Assembly (NCBI GenBank): GCA_002314445.1
Contig: DCFX01000097.1
Span: forward strand, 1-64,000
Source of the DNA: Treponema sp. UBA1793
GTDB taxonomy: Bacteria; Spirochaetota; Spirochaetia; Treponematales; Treponemataceae
Reading direction: 5' to 3'
Length of the DNA stretch: 64,000 bases
Shown here: one piece after another, positions 35,840-44,163 of the stretch
Layout of the letters: each line of letters opens with the position of its first letter
Position numbering within the stretch: the first letter of the stretch is position 1
Made by a program: the position numbers and the translations under genes
The notes under the pieces: model-generated
Seen by the model: the letters and a program-made list of their open reading frames with translations, nothing else
Told to the model about the DNA's origin: nothing
Databases searched by the model: none

Positions 35840-36868
35840 TTGAAATTACTTTCTATAGCAGTGCCTTGTTTTAATTCTGAATCATACATGAAACGCTGTA
35901 TTGAATCGCTGCTTCCGGGCGGTGATTCTGTCGAGATTATCATTGTCGATGACTGTTCATCAGACGGGACGCTTGCAGCCGCGCGTCAGTACGAGGAAAA
36001 GTATCCCGGAATTGTACAGGCAGTACATCGTGAAGCAAACGGCGGACACGGTGCGGCTGTTATGACAGGGCTGAAAAATGCGCAGGGAGTCTATTTTAAA
36101 GTTGTCGACAGCGACGACTGGGTGAACCCCGAAGCATACGAAAAGATACTTTCGTTATTGCGGACGTATAAAGAACCCGGAAAACAGCTTGATATGGTAC
36201 TCAGCAATTTCGTATATGAAAAGCAGGGTGCGTCCAGAAAAAAAGTGATGAGATATACGAACAGTATTCCCGAAAACAAAATTTTTACATGGAACGACTG
36301 CGGACATTTTCATACGGGAACATATATATTGATGCATTCAATAATTTACCGTACAAAGATGCTCATCGATTCGGGACTTCAGCTGCCGGAACACACGTTT
36401 TATGTCGATAACATATTCGCCTTTTATCCGCTGCCGCATGTAGAAAAAATGTATTACCTGAATGTTGATTTTTACCGGTACTTCATCGGGCGTGACGATC
36501 AATCGGTTCAGGAAACTATAATGATAAAACGGATAGATCAGCAGCTCCGTGTAAACTACCTGATGGTTGATGTTTACAAAAACGCCCTGCCGCTTATGGA
36601 GGGGAACCGGAAACTTGTAAAGTATATGTACAAATACCTTGAGATCATTACTTCCGTTTCGACTATTATGCTGTTCCTTGACGGTTCAAAAGAGGCCCTT
36701 GAAAAGAAACACCTCCTCTGGGAATATATAAAAGAAAATGATATACATACGTGGCGGAAGATGCGTGCGCGTTTTATGGGTTTTATGATGAATCTGCACG
36801 GCAAGTTCAGCAGGATGCTCTGTATAGCGACTTACCGGCTCGTGCAGAAAATTTACGGTTTTAACTAG
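35840..36868 (+). CDS. Family 2 glycosyltransferase
   Basis: 342 residues beginning at TTG after GGGGGG. The GT-A motifs are clear: LLSIAVPCFNSESYMKRCIESLL, IIIVDDCSSDGTLAAARQYEEKYP and the DxD-like VVDSDDWVNPEAYEK. The C-terminal half (YRYFIGRDDQSVQETIMIKRIDQQL) is shared with capsule/teichoic-type transferases. It likely adds a sugar to a surface polysaccharide. It ends 16 bases from the convergent UDP-galactopyranose mutase gene. Confidence 0.92.
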   Translation: MKLLSIAVPCFNSESYMKRCIESLLPGGDSVEIIIVDDCSSDGTLAAARQYEEKYPGIVQAVHREANGGHGAAVMTGLKNAQGVYFKVVDSDDWVNPEAYEKILSLLRTYKEPGKQLDMVLSNFVYEKQGASRKKVMRYTNSIPENKIFTWNDCGHFHTGTYILMHSIIYRTKMLIDSGLQLPEHTFYVDNIFAFYPLPHVEKMYYLNVDFYRYFIGRDDQSVQETIMIKRIDQQLRVNYLMVDVYKNALPLMEGNRKLVKYMYKYLEIITSVSTIMLFLDGSKEALEKKHLLWEYIKENDIHTWRKMRARFMGFMMNLHGKFSRMLCIATYRLVQKIYGFN

Positions 36869-36883
36869 AGATTTTCGCAGCCA

Positions 36884-38008
36884 TCAGAGAATTTTTTCTG
36901 CCAGTTCGAGGGCGGCGGCAATTGTGTCGTCCATGTCGAAATACTTGTACATGCCGAGCCGCCCGCCGAAAATAACATGCGGGATGCCTTTTTCGACGGT
37001 TTTTGCAGCAAGTTCCTTATAGCCTGCAAACAGCGCTGTATTTTTTTTATCGTTGACCGGATAATATGGTTCATCACCTTTTTTCCATTCCACAGGATAT
37101 TCTTTTGTGATGACGGTCGAATCATTCTGTATACTTTCAAAATGTTTATGTTCAATAATACGCGTGTACGGTACTTTGCTGCTTGTGTAGTTTACTACCG
37201 CATTTCCCTGATAGTTTTCAACAGGGAGTGTTTCCGTGTCGAACCTCAGACTCCGGTACTCGAGATTGCCAAGTGCAGAACCGAAATATTCATCGATCAT
37301 ACCCGTATACACAAGTGTATCTGCCATTTTTTCATAATTCGTTTTATCGGCAAGAAAATCAGTATTAAGCTGCACATCGGCACGTGTAAGCATTTTTTCA
37401 ATTATCTGTGTATATCCGCCGATGGGAATTCCCTGATATTTATCATTGAAATAATTGTTATCATAAATAAAGCGCACCGGAAGGCGTTTTATGATTTCCG
37501 GCGGCAGTTCAGTGCAGGGGCGTCCCCATTGTTTTTCAGTATATTCTTTAATAAGCAGTCTGTAGATATCTGTACCGACGAGTGCGACTGCCTGTTCTTC
37601 AAGATTTGCAGGAGTGCGTCCTTTCATGACGGCCGCCTGTTCCGCAATGCGTTTTTCCGCCTGGGATGGGGTAATGACATCCGGCCATATTTTGTTGAAC
37701 GTATTCATGTTGAACGGCAGGTTATAGATATACCCGTTATAATCTGCTACCGGACTGTTTGTGTATCTGTTGAATTCCGCGAAAGAGTTTGCATATTCCC
37801 ATATGTCCTTACGATCAGTATGAAAGATATGTGCGCCATATATATGTACTTCAATTCCATGTATTTTTTCCGTATAGATGTTTCCGCCGGCGTGAGCCCT
37901 GCGTTCAAGCACCAGGCATTTTTTCCCTTTTCGTGCGGCCTGGTCTGCAATGACAGCAGAGAAAAGGCCTGCACCGACAAGCAGTAAATCGTAATGTTTT
38001 GTATCCAT
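36884..38008 (-). CDS. glf: UDP-galactopyranose mutase
   Basis: 374 residues. The frame is open 12 codons earlier, but the Rossmann start (YDLLLVGAGLFSAVIADQAARKG) fits initiation at 38008, although no strong ribosome site is visible. Further family motifs are GIEVHIYGAHIFHTDRKDIWEY, RYTNSPVADYNGYIYNLPFNMNTFNKIW, KEYTEKQWGRPCTELP and a terminal GGRLGMYKYFDMD. The FAD enzyme converts UDP-galactopyranose to UDP-galactofuranose, a precursor for surface glycans, matching the nearby glycosyltransferase. Confidence 0.96.
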   Translation of the reverse strand: MDTKHYDLLLVGAGLFSAVIADQAARKGKKCLVLERRAHAGGNIYTEKIHGIEVHIYGAHIFHTDRKDIWEYANSFAEFNRYTNSPVADYNGYIYNLPFNMNTFNKIWPDVITPSQAEKRIAEQAAVMKGRTPANLEEQAVALVGTDIYRLLIKEYTEKQWGRPCTELPPEIIKRLPVRFIYDNNYFNDKYQGIPIGGYTQIIEKMLTRADVQLNTDFLADKTNYEKMADTLVYTGMIDEYFGSALGNLEYRSLRFDTETLPVENYQGNAVVNYTSSKVPYTRIIEHKHFESIQNDSTVITKEYPVEWKKGDEPYYPVNDKKNTALFAGYKELAAKTVEKGIPHVIFGGRLGMYKYFDMDDTIAAALELAEKIL

Positions 38009-38175
38009 AAATAGTACTATAGCATTTTTTACATACTGTGACACTGCTCTTTATTTTTTCGGAGGGTTTAATACTCAGTTTCTTGCGGCGAAATATGTTG
38101 ATTAGTGCGGTGGAATTATTGATTGTAAGTTATCCTTTTTTATAGTAAAGTATGTGTCCGTTTGGAGGTGTATAT

Positions 38176-38760
38176 ATGGTTGAGCTTATCACAGGCCCTA
38201 TGTTTTCAGGAAAATCAACATTGCTGTTTCAGAAAATGGAACGGTATGTATATGCCCATAAAAAGATTGTGCTTGTACGTCCTGAGCGAGATGTCAGGAC
38301 TTTTTTTTCCCACTCACCGCTCGATAACGGACTCAGAAAACTGGCTGATGCGAAAAAGATAGATACGGTTGCGCTTTCAGCTTTTACCAAATGTACCCGG
38401 TTTGACGATTATGATGCAGTATTCGTCGACGAATATTTTATGATAGCAGACTGCTGGTGTCTTGCAGGTTCATGCCGTTCCGAACAGGATGTGTATTTTG
38501 CAGGGCTGCTTGCAACGTCAGAATGTGCGTTGTTCGGTGAAGCTGTAAAACTTCTTCCATACTGCGATTCAATAATTAAACTTAACGGTGTCTGTACCCA
38601 GTGCGGCAGTCAGATAGGAAACTATTCTTACTACAAGCAGGGGCTTAAAACGAACGATATTGTCGTAGGTGACAGTGAATATACATGTCTGTGCCGTGAC
38701 TGTTATATGAAAAACCAGAAAGAGAAAGAAACCCAGCCGAAACTTGATGCGCTGAAATGA
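38176..38760 (+). CDS. tdk: Thymidine kinase (type II)
   Basis: 194 residues; TTGGAGG precedes MVELITGPMFSGKSTLL, so the ATG at 38152 is not used. The P-loop GPMFSGKST is at residues 7-15, the Walker B-like segment is VFVDEYFMI (more often DEAQF) and the lasso zinc site has CTQCG and CLCRDC. It phosphorylates thymidine for salvage. It stands alone upstream of the pyrimidine catabolic operon, with over 300 bases between. Confidence 0.92.
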   Translation: MVELITGPMFSGKSTLLFQKMERYVYAHKKIVLVRPERDVRTFFSHSPLDNGLRKLADAKKIDTVALSAFTKCTRFDDYDAVFVDEYFMIADCWCLAGSCRSEQDVYFAGLLATSECALFGEAVKLLPYCDSIIKLNGVCTQCGSQIGNYSYYKQGLKTNDIVVGDSEYTCLCRDCYMKNQKEKETQPKLDALK

Positions 38761-38863
38761 ATGGATAATCGCTGATACATATTTACCGTTTTTTGTCAAT
38801 AGATAGATTTTCTCAATTTTCAATTGACTAAATTCTGTTATTCGTGTTATAAGATATCTTCAC

Positions 38864-38975
38864 TTTTTTGCATGCATATTTATGCAATATAATATATAAT
38901 TTTTGTATTTTATTGCATGTTTTATCTTCTTTTTTTTAAAAAGAGATTGACAAAAAATAAGCAACACTTTAGTAT
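38864..38975 (+). promoter_or_regulatory. Sigma-70 promoter and candidate operator of the pyrimidine operon
   Basis: TTGACA (38947-38952) and TAGTAT (38970-38975), spaced 17, form one of the best consensus promoters in the window. The AT-rich stretch from 38864 carries TTGCAT ... ATGCAA inverted repeats and a later TTGCATG copy, which could bind the PucR regulator encoded in the locus; this is a guess. Nothing coding was seen in 38761-39075. Confidence 0.65.
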
Positions 38976-39006
38976 GTCGTGCATTGTTGAAAAATGGAAT
39001 TGCAAA

Positions 39007-39059
39007 GGCGCAGAAAAAAGAGGCCGGATAGGGCTTTTTTCTTCTGCGTCTTTTTTTTT
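39007..39059 (+). terminator. Intrinsic terminator/attenuator before the first gene of the pyrimidine operon
   Basis: A stem of about 17 pairs (CGCAGAA at the base, GCC/GGC near the six-base loop) is followed by nine consecutive T residues, ending only 16 bases before the ATPase ATG and after the promoter at 38947. Transcription of the operon must therefore read through it. It is possibly a regulated attenuator; no ligand-binding fold was recognised in the short leader. Confidence 0.75.
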
Positions 39060-39075
39060 ACGTGGAGGTAAACTT

Positions 39076-39915
39076 ATGGCAGATGCTTATGAGATAAAAC
39101 AACCGGAAAACGGAGAACAGGCGGCAGCTGCAGATTCTCAGCCCTCAAAAATTCAGATTGTCATACAGAACCTGAGTGTGATTTATAAAGACGACGGAAC
39201 ACGCGGTGAAACAGTTGCGCTTCAGGATGTGAATCTTGACATAAAAAAAGGAGAATTCGTTTCACTTGTAGGACCAAGCGGCTGCGGAAAGACGACTTTA
39301 CTTCGTGTCATCGCCGATCTTATTCCTGCAACGTCAGGCGACGTTTTTATAAGCGGCCTTACTCCCCGGGAAGCACGTCTTGAAAAACGTTTCGGCATCG
39401 TATTTCAGAATCCTGTCCTGATGGACTGGCGGACAATCCGCAGGAATGTCTGTCTGCCGCTGGAACTGCTTAAGCTTCCGAAGCCGCAGCGTACGAAAAA
39501 GGTGACAGAGATGCTTGAGCTTGTCGGGCTGCAGGAATTCGGCCACCACTATCCTCGGGAACTGAGCGGAGGGATGCAGCAGCGTGTCGGTATTGCACGT
39601 GCTCTTGCAATTGATCCGAGAATTCTGCTTATGGATGAACCTTTTTCCGCCCTTGATGAATTTACTAAGGAAAAACTTCACGAAGACCTTCTGCGCATCT
39701 GGCGGCAGACGAATAAGACTGTTATTTTCGTTACGCATAACATTCAGGAGGCTGTATTCCTGAGCGACAGAGTTGTTGTGTTTTCGCCTCATCCCGGACG
39801 CGTCACTTCTGTTGTGAATATTACGATTCCGCGGCCAAGAACGCTCAGCATGAAGAATACGGTAGAATTTACAGAACTTGTCGCAAAAGTCCGCAACGGC
39901 TTTGTAGGAGTATGA
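39076..39915 (+). CDS. ABC transporter ATP-binding protein (ThiZ/SsuB/TauB-like)
   Basis: 279 residues; the GGAGG site sets the ATG, although the frame runs upstream. Walker A is GPSGCGKTT, the signature LSGGMQQRVGIARAL and Walker B ILLMDEPFSALDEFT. The DWRTIRRNVCLPLELL Q-loop region is typical of importers for pyrimidine precursors, taurine and sulfonates. It begins the catabolic operon and energises the two permeases that follow with four-base overlaps. Confidence 0.93.
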   Translation: MADAYEIKQPENGEQAAAADSQPSKIQIVIQNLSVIYKDDGTRGETVALQDVNLDIKKGEFVSLVGPSGCGKTTLLRVIADLIPATSGDVFISGLTPREARLEKRFGIVFQNPVLMDWRTIRRNVCLPLELLKLPKPQRTKKVTEMLELVGLQEFGHHYPRELSGGMQQRVGIARALAIDPRILLMDEPFSALDEFTKEKLHEDLLRIWRQTNKTVIFVTHNIQEAVFLSDRVVVFSPHPGRVTSVVNITIPRPRTLSMKNTVEFTELVAKVRNGFVGV

Positions 39916-40769
39916 GTATGACAAAAACAGCGGATAAAAAATCAATAGGGAAAAGAATCGCTGAAAGTCCGCACACCGTTACGCTTGTCTGGCTGCTCGG
40001 CCTGATTATTATTTGGGAAGCGGGTGCAACGGTTGTGTCGTTTACGAAACGCACGCCGGAAAACGTTCTGCCGCATTTGTATCAGATTCTTGCATCTGTG
40101 TTCAGTTTAAAAAAGGTGACTGCGACCCAGACTGCCGTTCAGGTAGTGCTCATTAACGCAGGCATTACGCTTGGCCGCGCGGTAATCGGTTTTGCAATCG
40201 GTGCTGCAGTCGGCTATATACTTGCGCTCTTTATGCGCCGGTTTATGGCGATTGAAAAGATTGTTTTTCCGTACCTCATGCTTATACAGATGATTCCTAT
40301 TCTGGGAATGGCACCGATCGTTCTTGCCATATCCCACGATATCGACAAGAGCCGGATTATTATTGCGGCCATCCTTACGTTTTATCCTGTTGCGGTAAAT
40401 ACGCTTGCGGGGTTCAAAGCGGTCGAGGCGGAAAAATTTGAATTGTTTCATTCATATGCTGCAACTACTCCGCAGATTTACTGCAAAATGATGATTCCTG
40501 CAAGCATTCCGTATCTGTTTACGGGACTCAAGATTTCGGCGCCTATGGCAGTTACCGCTTCCATTCTTGTCGATACACTGCAGGGGGGCGGAGGGCTCGG
40601 CTGTATGCTTTCACAGTCGCTCAAACATGCAATGAGTATTTATGTCTTCTGGCAGATTGTATTTTTCAGCGCGTTTGTCGGTATTCTCAGTTACTATCTG
40701 ATGGTACTGCTTGAGAAAGTCGTATCGCCCGGAAACAGACCTGCAAAAAAAGCGGGAGGCTCTAAATGA
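39912..40769 (+). CDS. ABC transporter permease (BPD_transp_1, NMT1-type system)
   Basis: 285 residues with about six membrane helices and the EAA-type coupling loop (EAEKFELFHSYAATTPQIYCKMMIPASIPYLFTGLKIS). The start overlaps the ATPase stop by four bases. The pair of unlike permeases indicates a heterodimeric membrane channel for the putative pyrimidine importer. Confidence 0.92.
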   Translation: MSMTKTADKKSIGKRIAESPHTVTLVWLLGLIIIWEAGATVVSFTKRTPENVLPHLYQILASVFSLKKVTATQTAVQVVLINAGITLGRAVIGFAIGAAVGYILALFMRRFMAIEKIVFPYLMLIQMIPILGMAPIVLAISHDIDKSRIIIAAILTFYPVAVNTLAGFKAVEAEKFELFHSYAATTPQIYCKMMIPASIPYLFTGLKISAPMAVTASILVDTLQGGGGLGCMLSQSLKHAMSIYVFWQIVFFSAFVGILSYYLMVLLEKVVSPGNRPAKKAGGSK

Positions 40770-41572
40770 AAAAAAATATTATTAAAAAAGGAATGGTAAG
40801 TACCATTGTATATCCCGTGGTATTCGGCATAATTCTTGTCGTTCTCTGGCAGACACAGATACTTCATCACATACTCGGAACTGACACATTTACACTTCCT
40901 CTGCCTTCACGTATCAACAATATCATCGGAGATAACTTCAGCGTCATTATGAAAAACGTGTGGGCGACAGTGTTTGTTGCGCTTGCAGGGCTGCTCTTTG
41001 GCTCTCTGCTTGGTTTTATTCTTGCGATGATTGCGGCCATGTCTCCTCACTGGGGCGCCGGCGGACTGTCGATTGCCACTGCATTTAACGCCATTCCGAT
41101 TATTGCTATTGCACCGATTTTTACGAATCTTACGAAGGATTTCAGCTCCGACCCGAATATACGCAGTATGTTTGCCAAGACGCTCGTTGTCATGATTACG
41201 TGTACTGTCAGCATGGGAATAAACGCATACCGCGGGTTTATTGAGCTGAAACCGTTCAGTTTTGATTTGATGAAGTCGTATGCGGCTGGCAGATGGACGA
41301 TTTTCTTTAAGCTGCAGCTGCCTAACTGCGTGCCGTATATTTTTACGGCACTGCGGATAAGCGTACCCGGCTGCGTTATCAGTGCAATGGTAAGCGAATA
41401 TTTTGCGGAATATATCATCGGTGTCGGACGGCAGATACGTGAAAGCATCGTGCTCGCACAGTATTCGACGGCGTGGGCATACATTGTCGTCGCGTGTCTT
41501 ATCGGAATTGTTATGTATGCAGTTTTATTAATTGTTGAGAATATTCTGCTTAGAGGCAGAACTACAAAATAG
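40766..41572 (+). CDS. ABC transporter permease (second subunit, NMT1-type system)
   Basis: 268 residues, six hydrophobic segments and the EAA-like loop ELKPFSFDLMKSYAAGRWTIFFKLQLPNCVPYIFTALRIS. It overlaps the first permease by four bases and is followed 25 bases later by the binding-protein gene. It is homologous to ThiX/SsuC-type permeases. Confidence 0.92.
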   Translation: MKKNIIKKGMVSTIVYPVVFGIILVVLWQTQILHHILGTDTFTLPLPSRINNIIGDNFSVIMKNVWATVFVALAGLLFGSLLGFILAMIAAMSPHWGAGGLSIATAFNAIPIIAIAPIFTNLTKDFSSDPNIRSMFAKTLVVMITCTVSMGINAYRGFIELKPFSFDLMKSYAAGRWTIFFKLQLPNCVPYIFTALRISVPGCVISAMVSEYFAEYIIGVGRQIRESIVLAQYSTAWAYIVVACLIGIVMYAVLLIVENILLRGRTTK

Positions 41573-41597
41573 TAATTTCTTTTCTGGAGGTAACATT

Positions 41598-42725
41598 ATG
41601 GAAAGAGAAAGTGATGTACGGAAAAAAGGTGTTGTCCTGGCTGCATGCATCATTGCTGCAGGTCTTGCGTTGAACGGATGCTCGAAAAAAACCGGAAGTT
41701 CCTCAGCAGCTTCTTCTGCTGCCGGCGGTCCGTATTTTGCAAAGGGAACATCGGCAGAGGTGATTGTTAAAACATGTGCTGCCGCCGGGAAAGTGGGAAA
41801 CTGGGGTCTCGGAAATGAATATGAGATTCTCGCACTTCTTTCAAAATACGGTCAGGATCAGAAATTCCTGAGTCAGGCATTCGATATGGACGGATTCGAC
41901 GACGGGTCAATCTGGCTTGCTTCTGCAATGACATATAACGAACTCGGTCTTGTTAAAAACAGTTATGAGGGCGGTTATAAATACGGCGATTCCGTCGGCA
42001 CAATCGACATGAACGACGAAGGCGTTGCAATGCTTGAGGATAATGTTTTCTGCAACCGCGAATTTGCCAAATCGAATCCGAATACGGTAAAGGCTTTTCT
42101 TTCCGCTTCAATGAAAGGCTGGAAATATGCATGTGAAAATCCGCAGGAAGCAGCAGATATTGTTTACAAATACGGCTCATCAGTTTCCAGCGGACACCAG
42201 TCTTACATGGCGGGCGAGGTAAAGAAACTTGTCGAAACCGATACCAAGGGAAATACCGTTACAAACTACGGCAATATGGATATTGCTGCCATGCAGCAGA
42301 CTCTTGACCTTGCAAAAAAATATATAAAACTCAGCGATTCTGCTGCCAGCCAGAAACTCTCATCGCTAACGCTCGACAATGTTATTGACGCTTCGTACCT
42401 TACCGACGCTGCAGCAGGTAAGATCGGCAAGCCGGAAAAAGCTTCGGTTGCGATTCAGCTCAAATGGCTGCCGCAAGCGCAGTTTATGGGATACTATGTC
42501 GCACTCGACAAAGGATATTATAAAGATGCCGGACTTGACGTAAAGATCGTTCCGGGCGGAGGAGATATTTCCGAAACAACAGCAGTCTATACCGGTCAGG
42601 TAGATTTTGGCGTTACATGGGTTTCCAACCTGATTGCAGCAAATGCCGGCGGAATGGATCTGGTCGAAGTAGCACAGGTATTCCAGCGCTCCGGCCTGGT
42701 ACTTGTTTACAAGTATGCTAAATAA
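41598..42725 (+). CDS. Circularly permuted NMT1/THI5-like solute-binding lipoprotein
   Basis: 375 residues; TCTGGAGG sets the start. The signal ends GLALNGC with lipid-attachment Cys28. The order of the fold is rotated. Residues about 65-265 match what is normally the C-terminal part of pyrimidine-type binding proteins (VGNWGLGNEYEILALLSKYG at 66-85, FDMDGFDDGSIWLASAMTYNELG, IDMNDEGVAMLEDNVF, KAFLSASMKGWKYACENPQEA). Residues 284-375 match the normal N-terminal part (IQLKWLPQAQFMGYYVALDK, IVPGGGDI, VDFGVTWVSNL, AQVFQRSGLVLV). The gene has one uninterrupted frame. It is expected to bind uracil-like pyrimidines for the adjacent permeases. Confidence 0.88.
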   Translation: MERESDVRKKGVVLAACIIAAGLALNGCSKKTGSSSAASSAAGGPYFAKGTSAEVIVKTCAAAGKVGNWGLGNEYEILALLSKYGQDQKFLSQAFDMDGFDDGSIWLASAMTYNELGLVKNSYEGGYKYGDSVGTIDMNDEGVAMLEDNVFCNREFAKSNPNTVKAFLSASMKGWKYACENPQEAADIVYKYGSSVSSGHQSYMAGEVKKLVETDTKGNTVTNYGNMDIAAMQQTLDLAKKYIKLSDSAASQKLSSLTLDNVIDASYLTDAAAGKIGKPEKASVAIQLKWLPQAQFMGYYVALDKGYYKDAGLDVKIVPGGGDISETTAVYTGQVDFGVTWVSNLIAANAGGMDLVEVAQVFQRSGLVLVYKYAK

Positions 42726-42751
42726 TAATTATTAACTATTCGAGGCAAAAC

Positions 42752-44122
42752 ATGGATCTGATTATTAAAAACGGAACTGTTGTTACAGCCAAAGAAATGT
42801 TCAAGGCAGACGTAGGTGTTACTAACGGAAAAATTACTGACATCGGCTCTGACTTGAAGGACAGCAATGCAAAAGTTGTAGATGCAGAGGAAAAGTTTGT
42901 CCTTCCCGGCGCAATTGATGCGCATACGCATCTTGCCATGCCCTTCGGAGGAACGATTTCTGCAGACGGATACGGTGCGGGAACACGTGCGGCCGTATGC
43001 GGCGGCGTAACAACCGTATTCGATTATCCTATGCAGCGAAAAGGGCACGGCATAGTCGAAACTGTTGAAACACGCCGTGCAATGGCCGAAAAAGAAGCCT
43101 GCTGCGATTTCGCGTTTCATTGCTGCATTACCGACCTTAACGGCGGTTCGCTGCTTGATGAATTTTCAAGTGCAGTGGATTACGGCATAACGAGCTTTAA
43201 ATGTTTCTTCGTTTACAAAAAAGAAAATATGATGGTCGACGACGGTACGTTCGTGCGCATTCTCCTTAAAGCAAAAGAAGTTGGAGCTATAACGAATCTT
43301 CATGCTGAAAATCCCGACCTTATTGATCTGCGTGTTTCGCAGTATTTGAAAGAAGGGAAGACTTCTCCGTGGTATCACTATATGAGCAGACCCGAATTTG
43401 TCGCCGCCGAAGCTGATAAAAGAGCCGTACACTGGGCCGTCAATTCGGACGCACCTCTTTACATTGTGCATATGTCCGACAAAGAAGGACTTGAGGCTGC
43501 CGTAAAAGCAAAAATGGAAGGTGCAAAAATTTTCATAGAGACGTGTCCCCAATATCTTGAGTTTACGTGCGATGTTTACAAGCGGCCCGACGGACGCAAT
43601 TTTATCTGCTCACCGCCGATGAAAGGTCAGGAAAGCCTTGATGCGCTTTGGACGGCCGTCAAATCGGGCGCCATCGATACCGTCGCGACTGACCATTGTC
43701 CGTTCCAGCAGAAGGAAAAAGACTGGGGAATCAACGACTTTACAAAAGTGCCGAATGGGTGCGCAGGCGTGGAAAATCTGTATCCGTATATGCTGGGTGC
43801 AGCTACTGACGGAAAAATCAGCTACAGCCGCGCCGTTGAGCTGTGCTCAACAAATCCGGCGAGGATTTTCGGCTGTACGGAAAAAGGTTCTCTTGCTGTC
43901 GGAAAAGACGCTGACGTTGTTATTTATGATCCGAAAAAGACATTCACTATTTCCGTAAAGAATATGCATTCCGATTACGATCACACAATCTGGGAAGGAA
44001 AGACCGTACACGGTTATCCGGTTCAGACGTATGTACGAGGAAAACTTGTGTATGAGGACGGAAAATATACCGGTACCCCGGGAGAAGGAAAATTTATAAA
44101 ATGCGGAAAAGCTGCATTTTAA
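42752..44122 (+). CDS. pydB: Dihydropyrimidinase (D-hydantoinase family)
   Basis: 456 residues of normal family length. Metal ligands are H58 and H60 in GAIDAHTHL, the carboxylated bridging lysine K150 in ITSFKCFF, NLHAENPD, IVHMSDKEG and ATDHCPF. It hydrolyses dihydrouracil or dihydrothymine to N-carbamoyl-beta-amino acids. It stands between the pyrimidine importer and the dihydropyrimidine dehydrogenase, which supports this over other hydantoinase roles. Confidence 0.93.
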   Translation: MDLIIKNGTVVTAKEMFKADVGVTNGKITDIGSDLKDSNAKVVDAEEKFVLPGAIDAHTHLAMPFGGTISADGYGAGTRAAVCGGVTTVFDYPMQRKGHGIVETVETRRAMAEKEACCDFAFHCCITDLNGGSLLDEFSSAVDYGITSFKCFFVYKKENMMVDDGTFVRILLKAKEVGAITNLHAENPDLIDLRVSQYLKEGKTSPWYHYMSRPEFVAAEADKRAVHWAVNSDAPLYIVHMSDKEGLEAAVKAKMEGAKIFIETCPQYLEFTCDVYKRPDGRNFICSPPMKGQESLDALWTAVKSGAIDTVATDHCPFQQKEKDWGINDFTKVPNGCAGVENLYPYMLGAATDGKISYSRAVELCSTNPARIFGCTEKGSLAVGKDADVVIYDPKKTFTISVKNMHSDYDHTIWEGKTVHGYPVQTYVRGKLVYEDGKYTGTPGEGKFIKCGKAAF

Positions 44123-44163
44123 TAAATTGATTTTAAAAAGTAAGATCATTACGGAGGTATAAA

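Noticed and set aside
36977..37987. 336-codon forward open frame
   Set aside because: It is antisense to the clear UDP-galactopyranose mutase gene and its Cys/Phe-rich translation has no recognisable domain.
38976..39060. TPP riboswitch for a thiamine-precursor importer
   Set aside because: The transporter resembles ThiXYZ, but the short leader lacks the CUGAGA and ACCUG core elements, and the downstream genes are pyrimidine catabolic.
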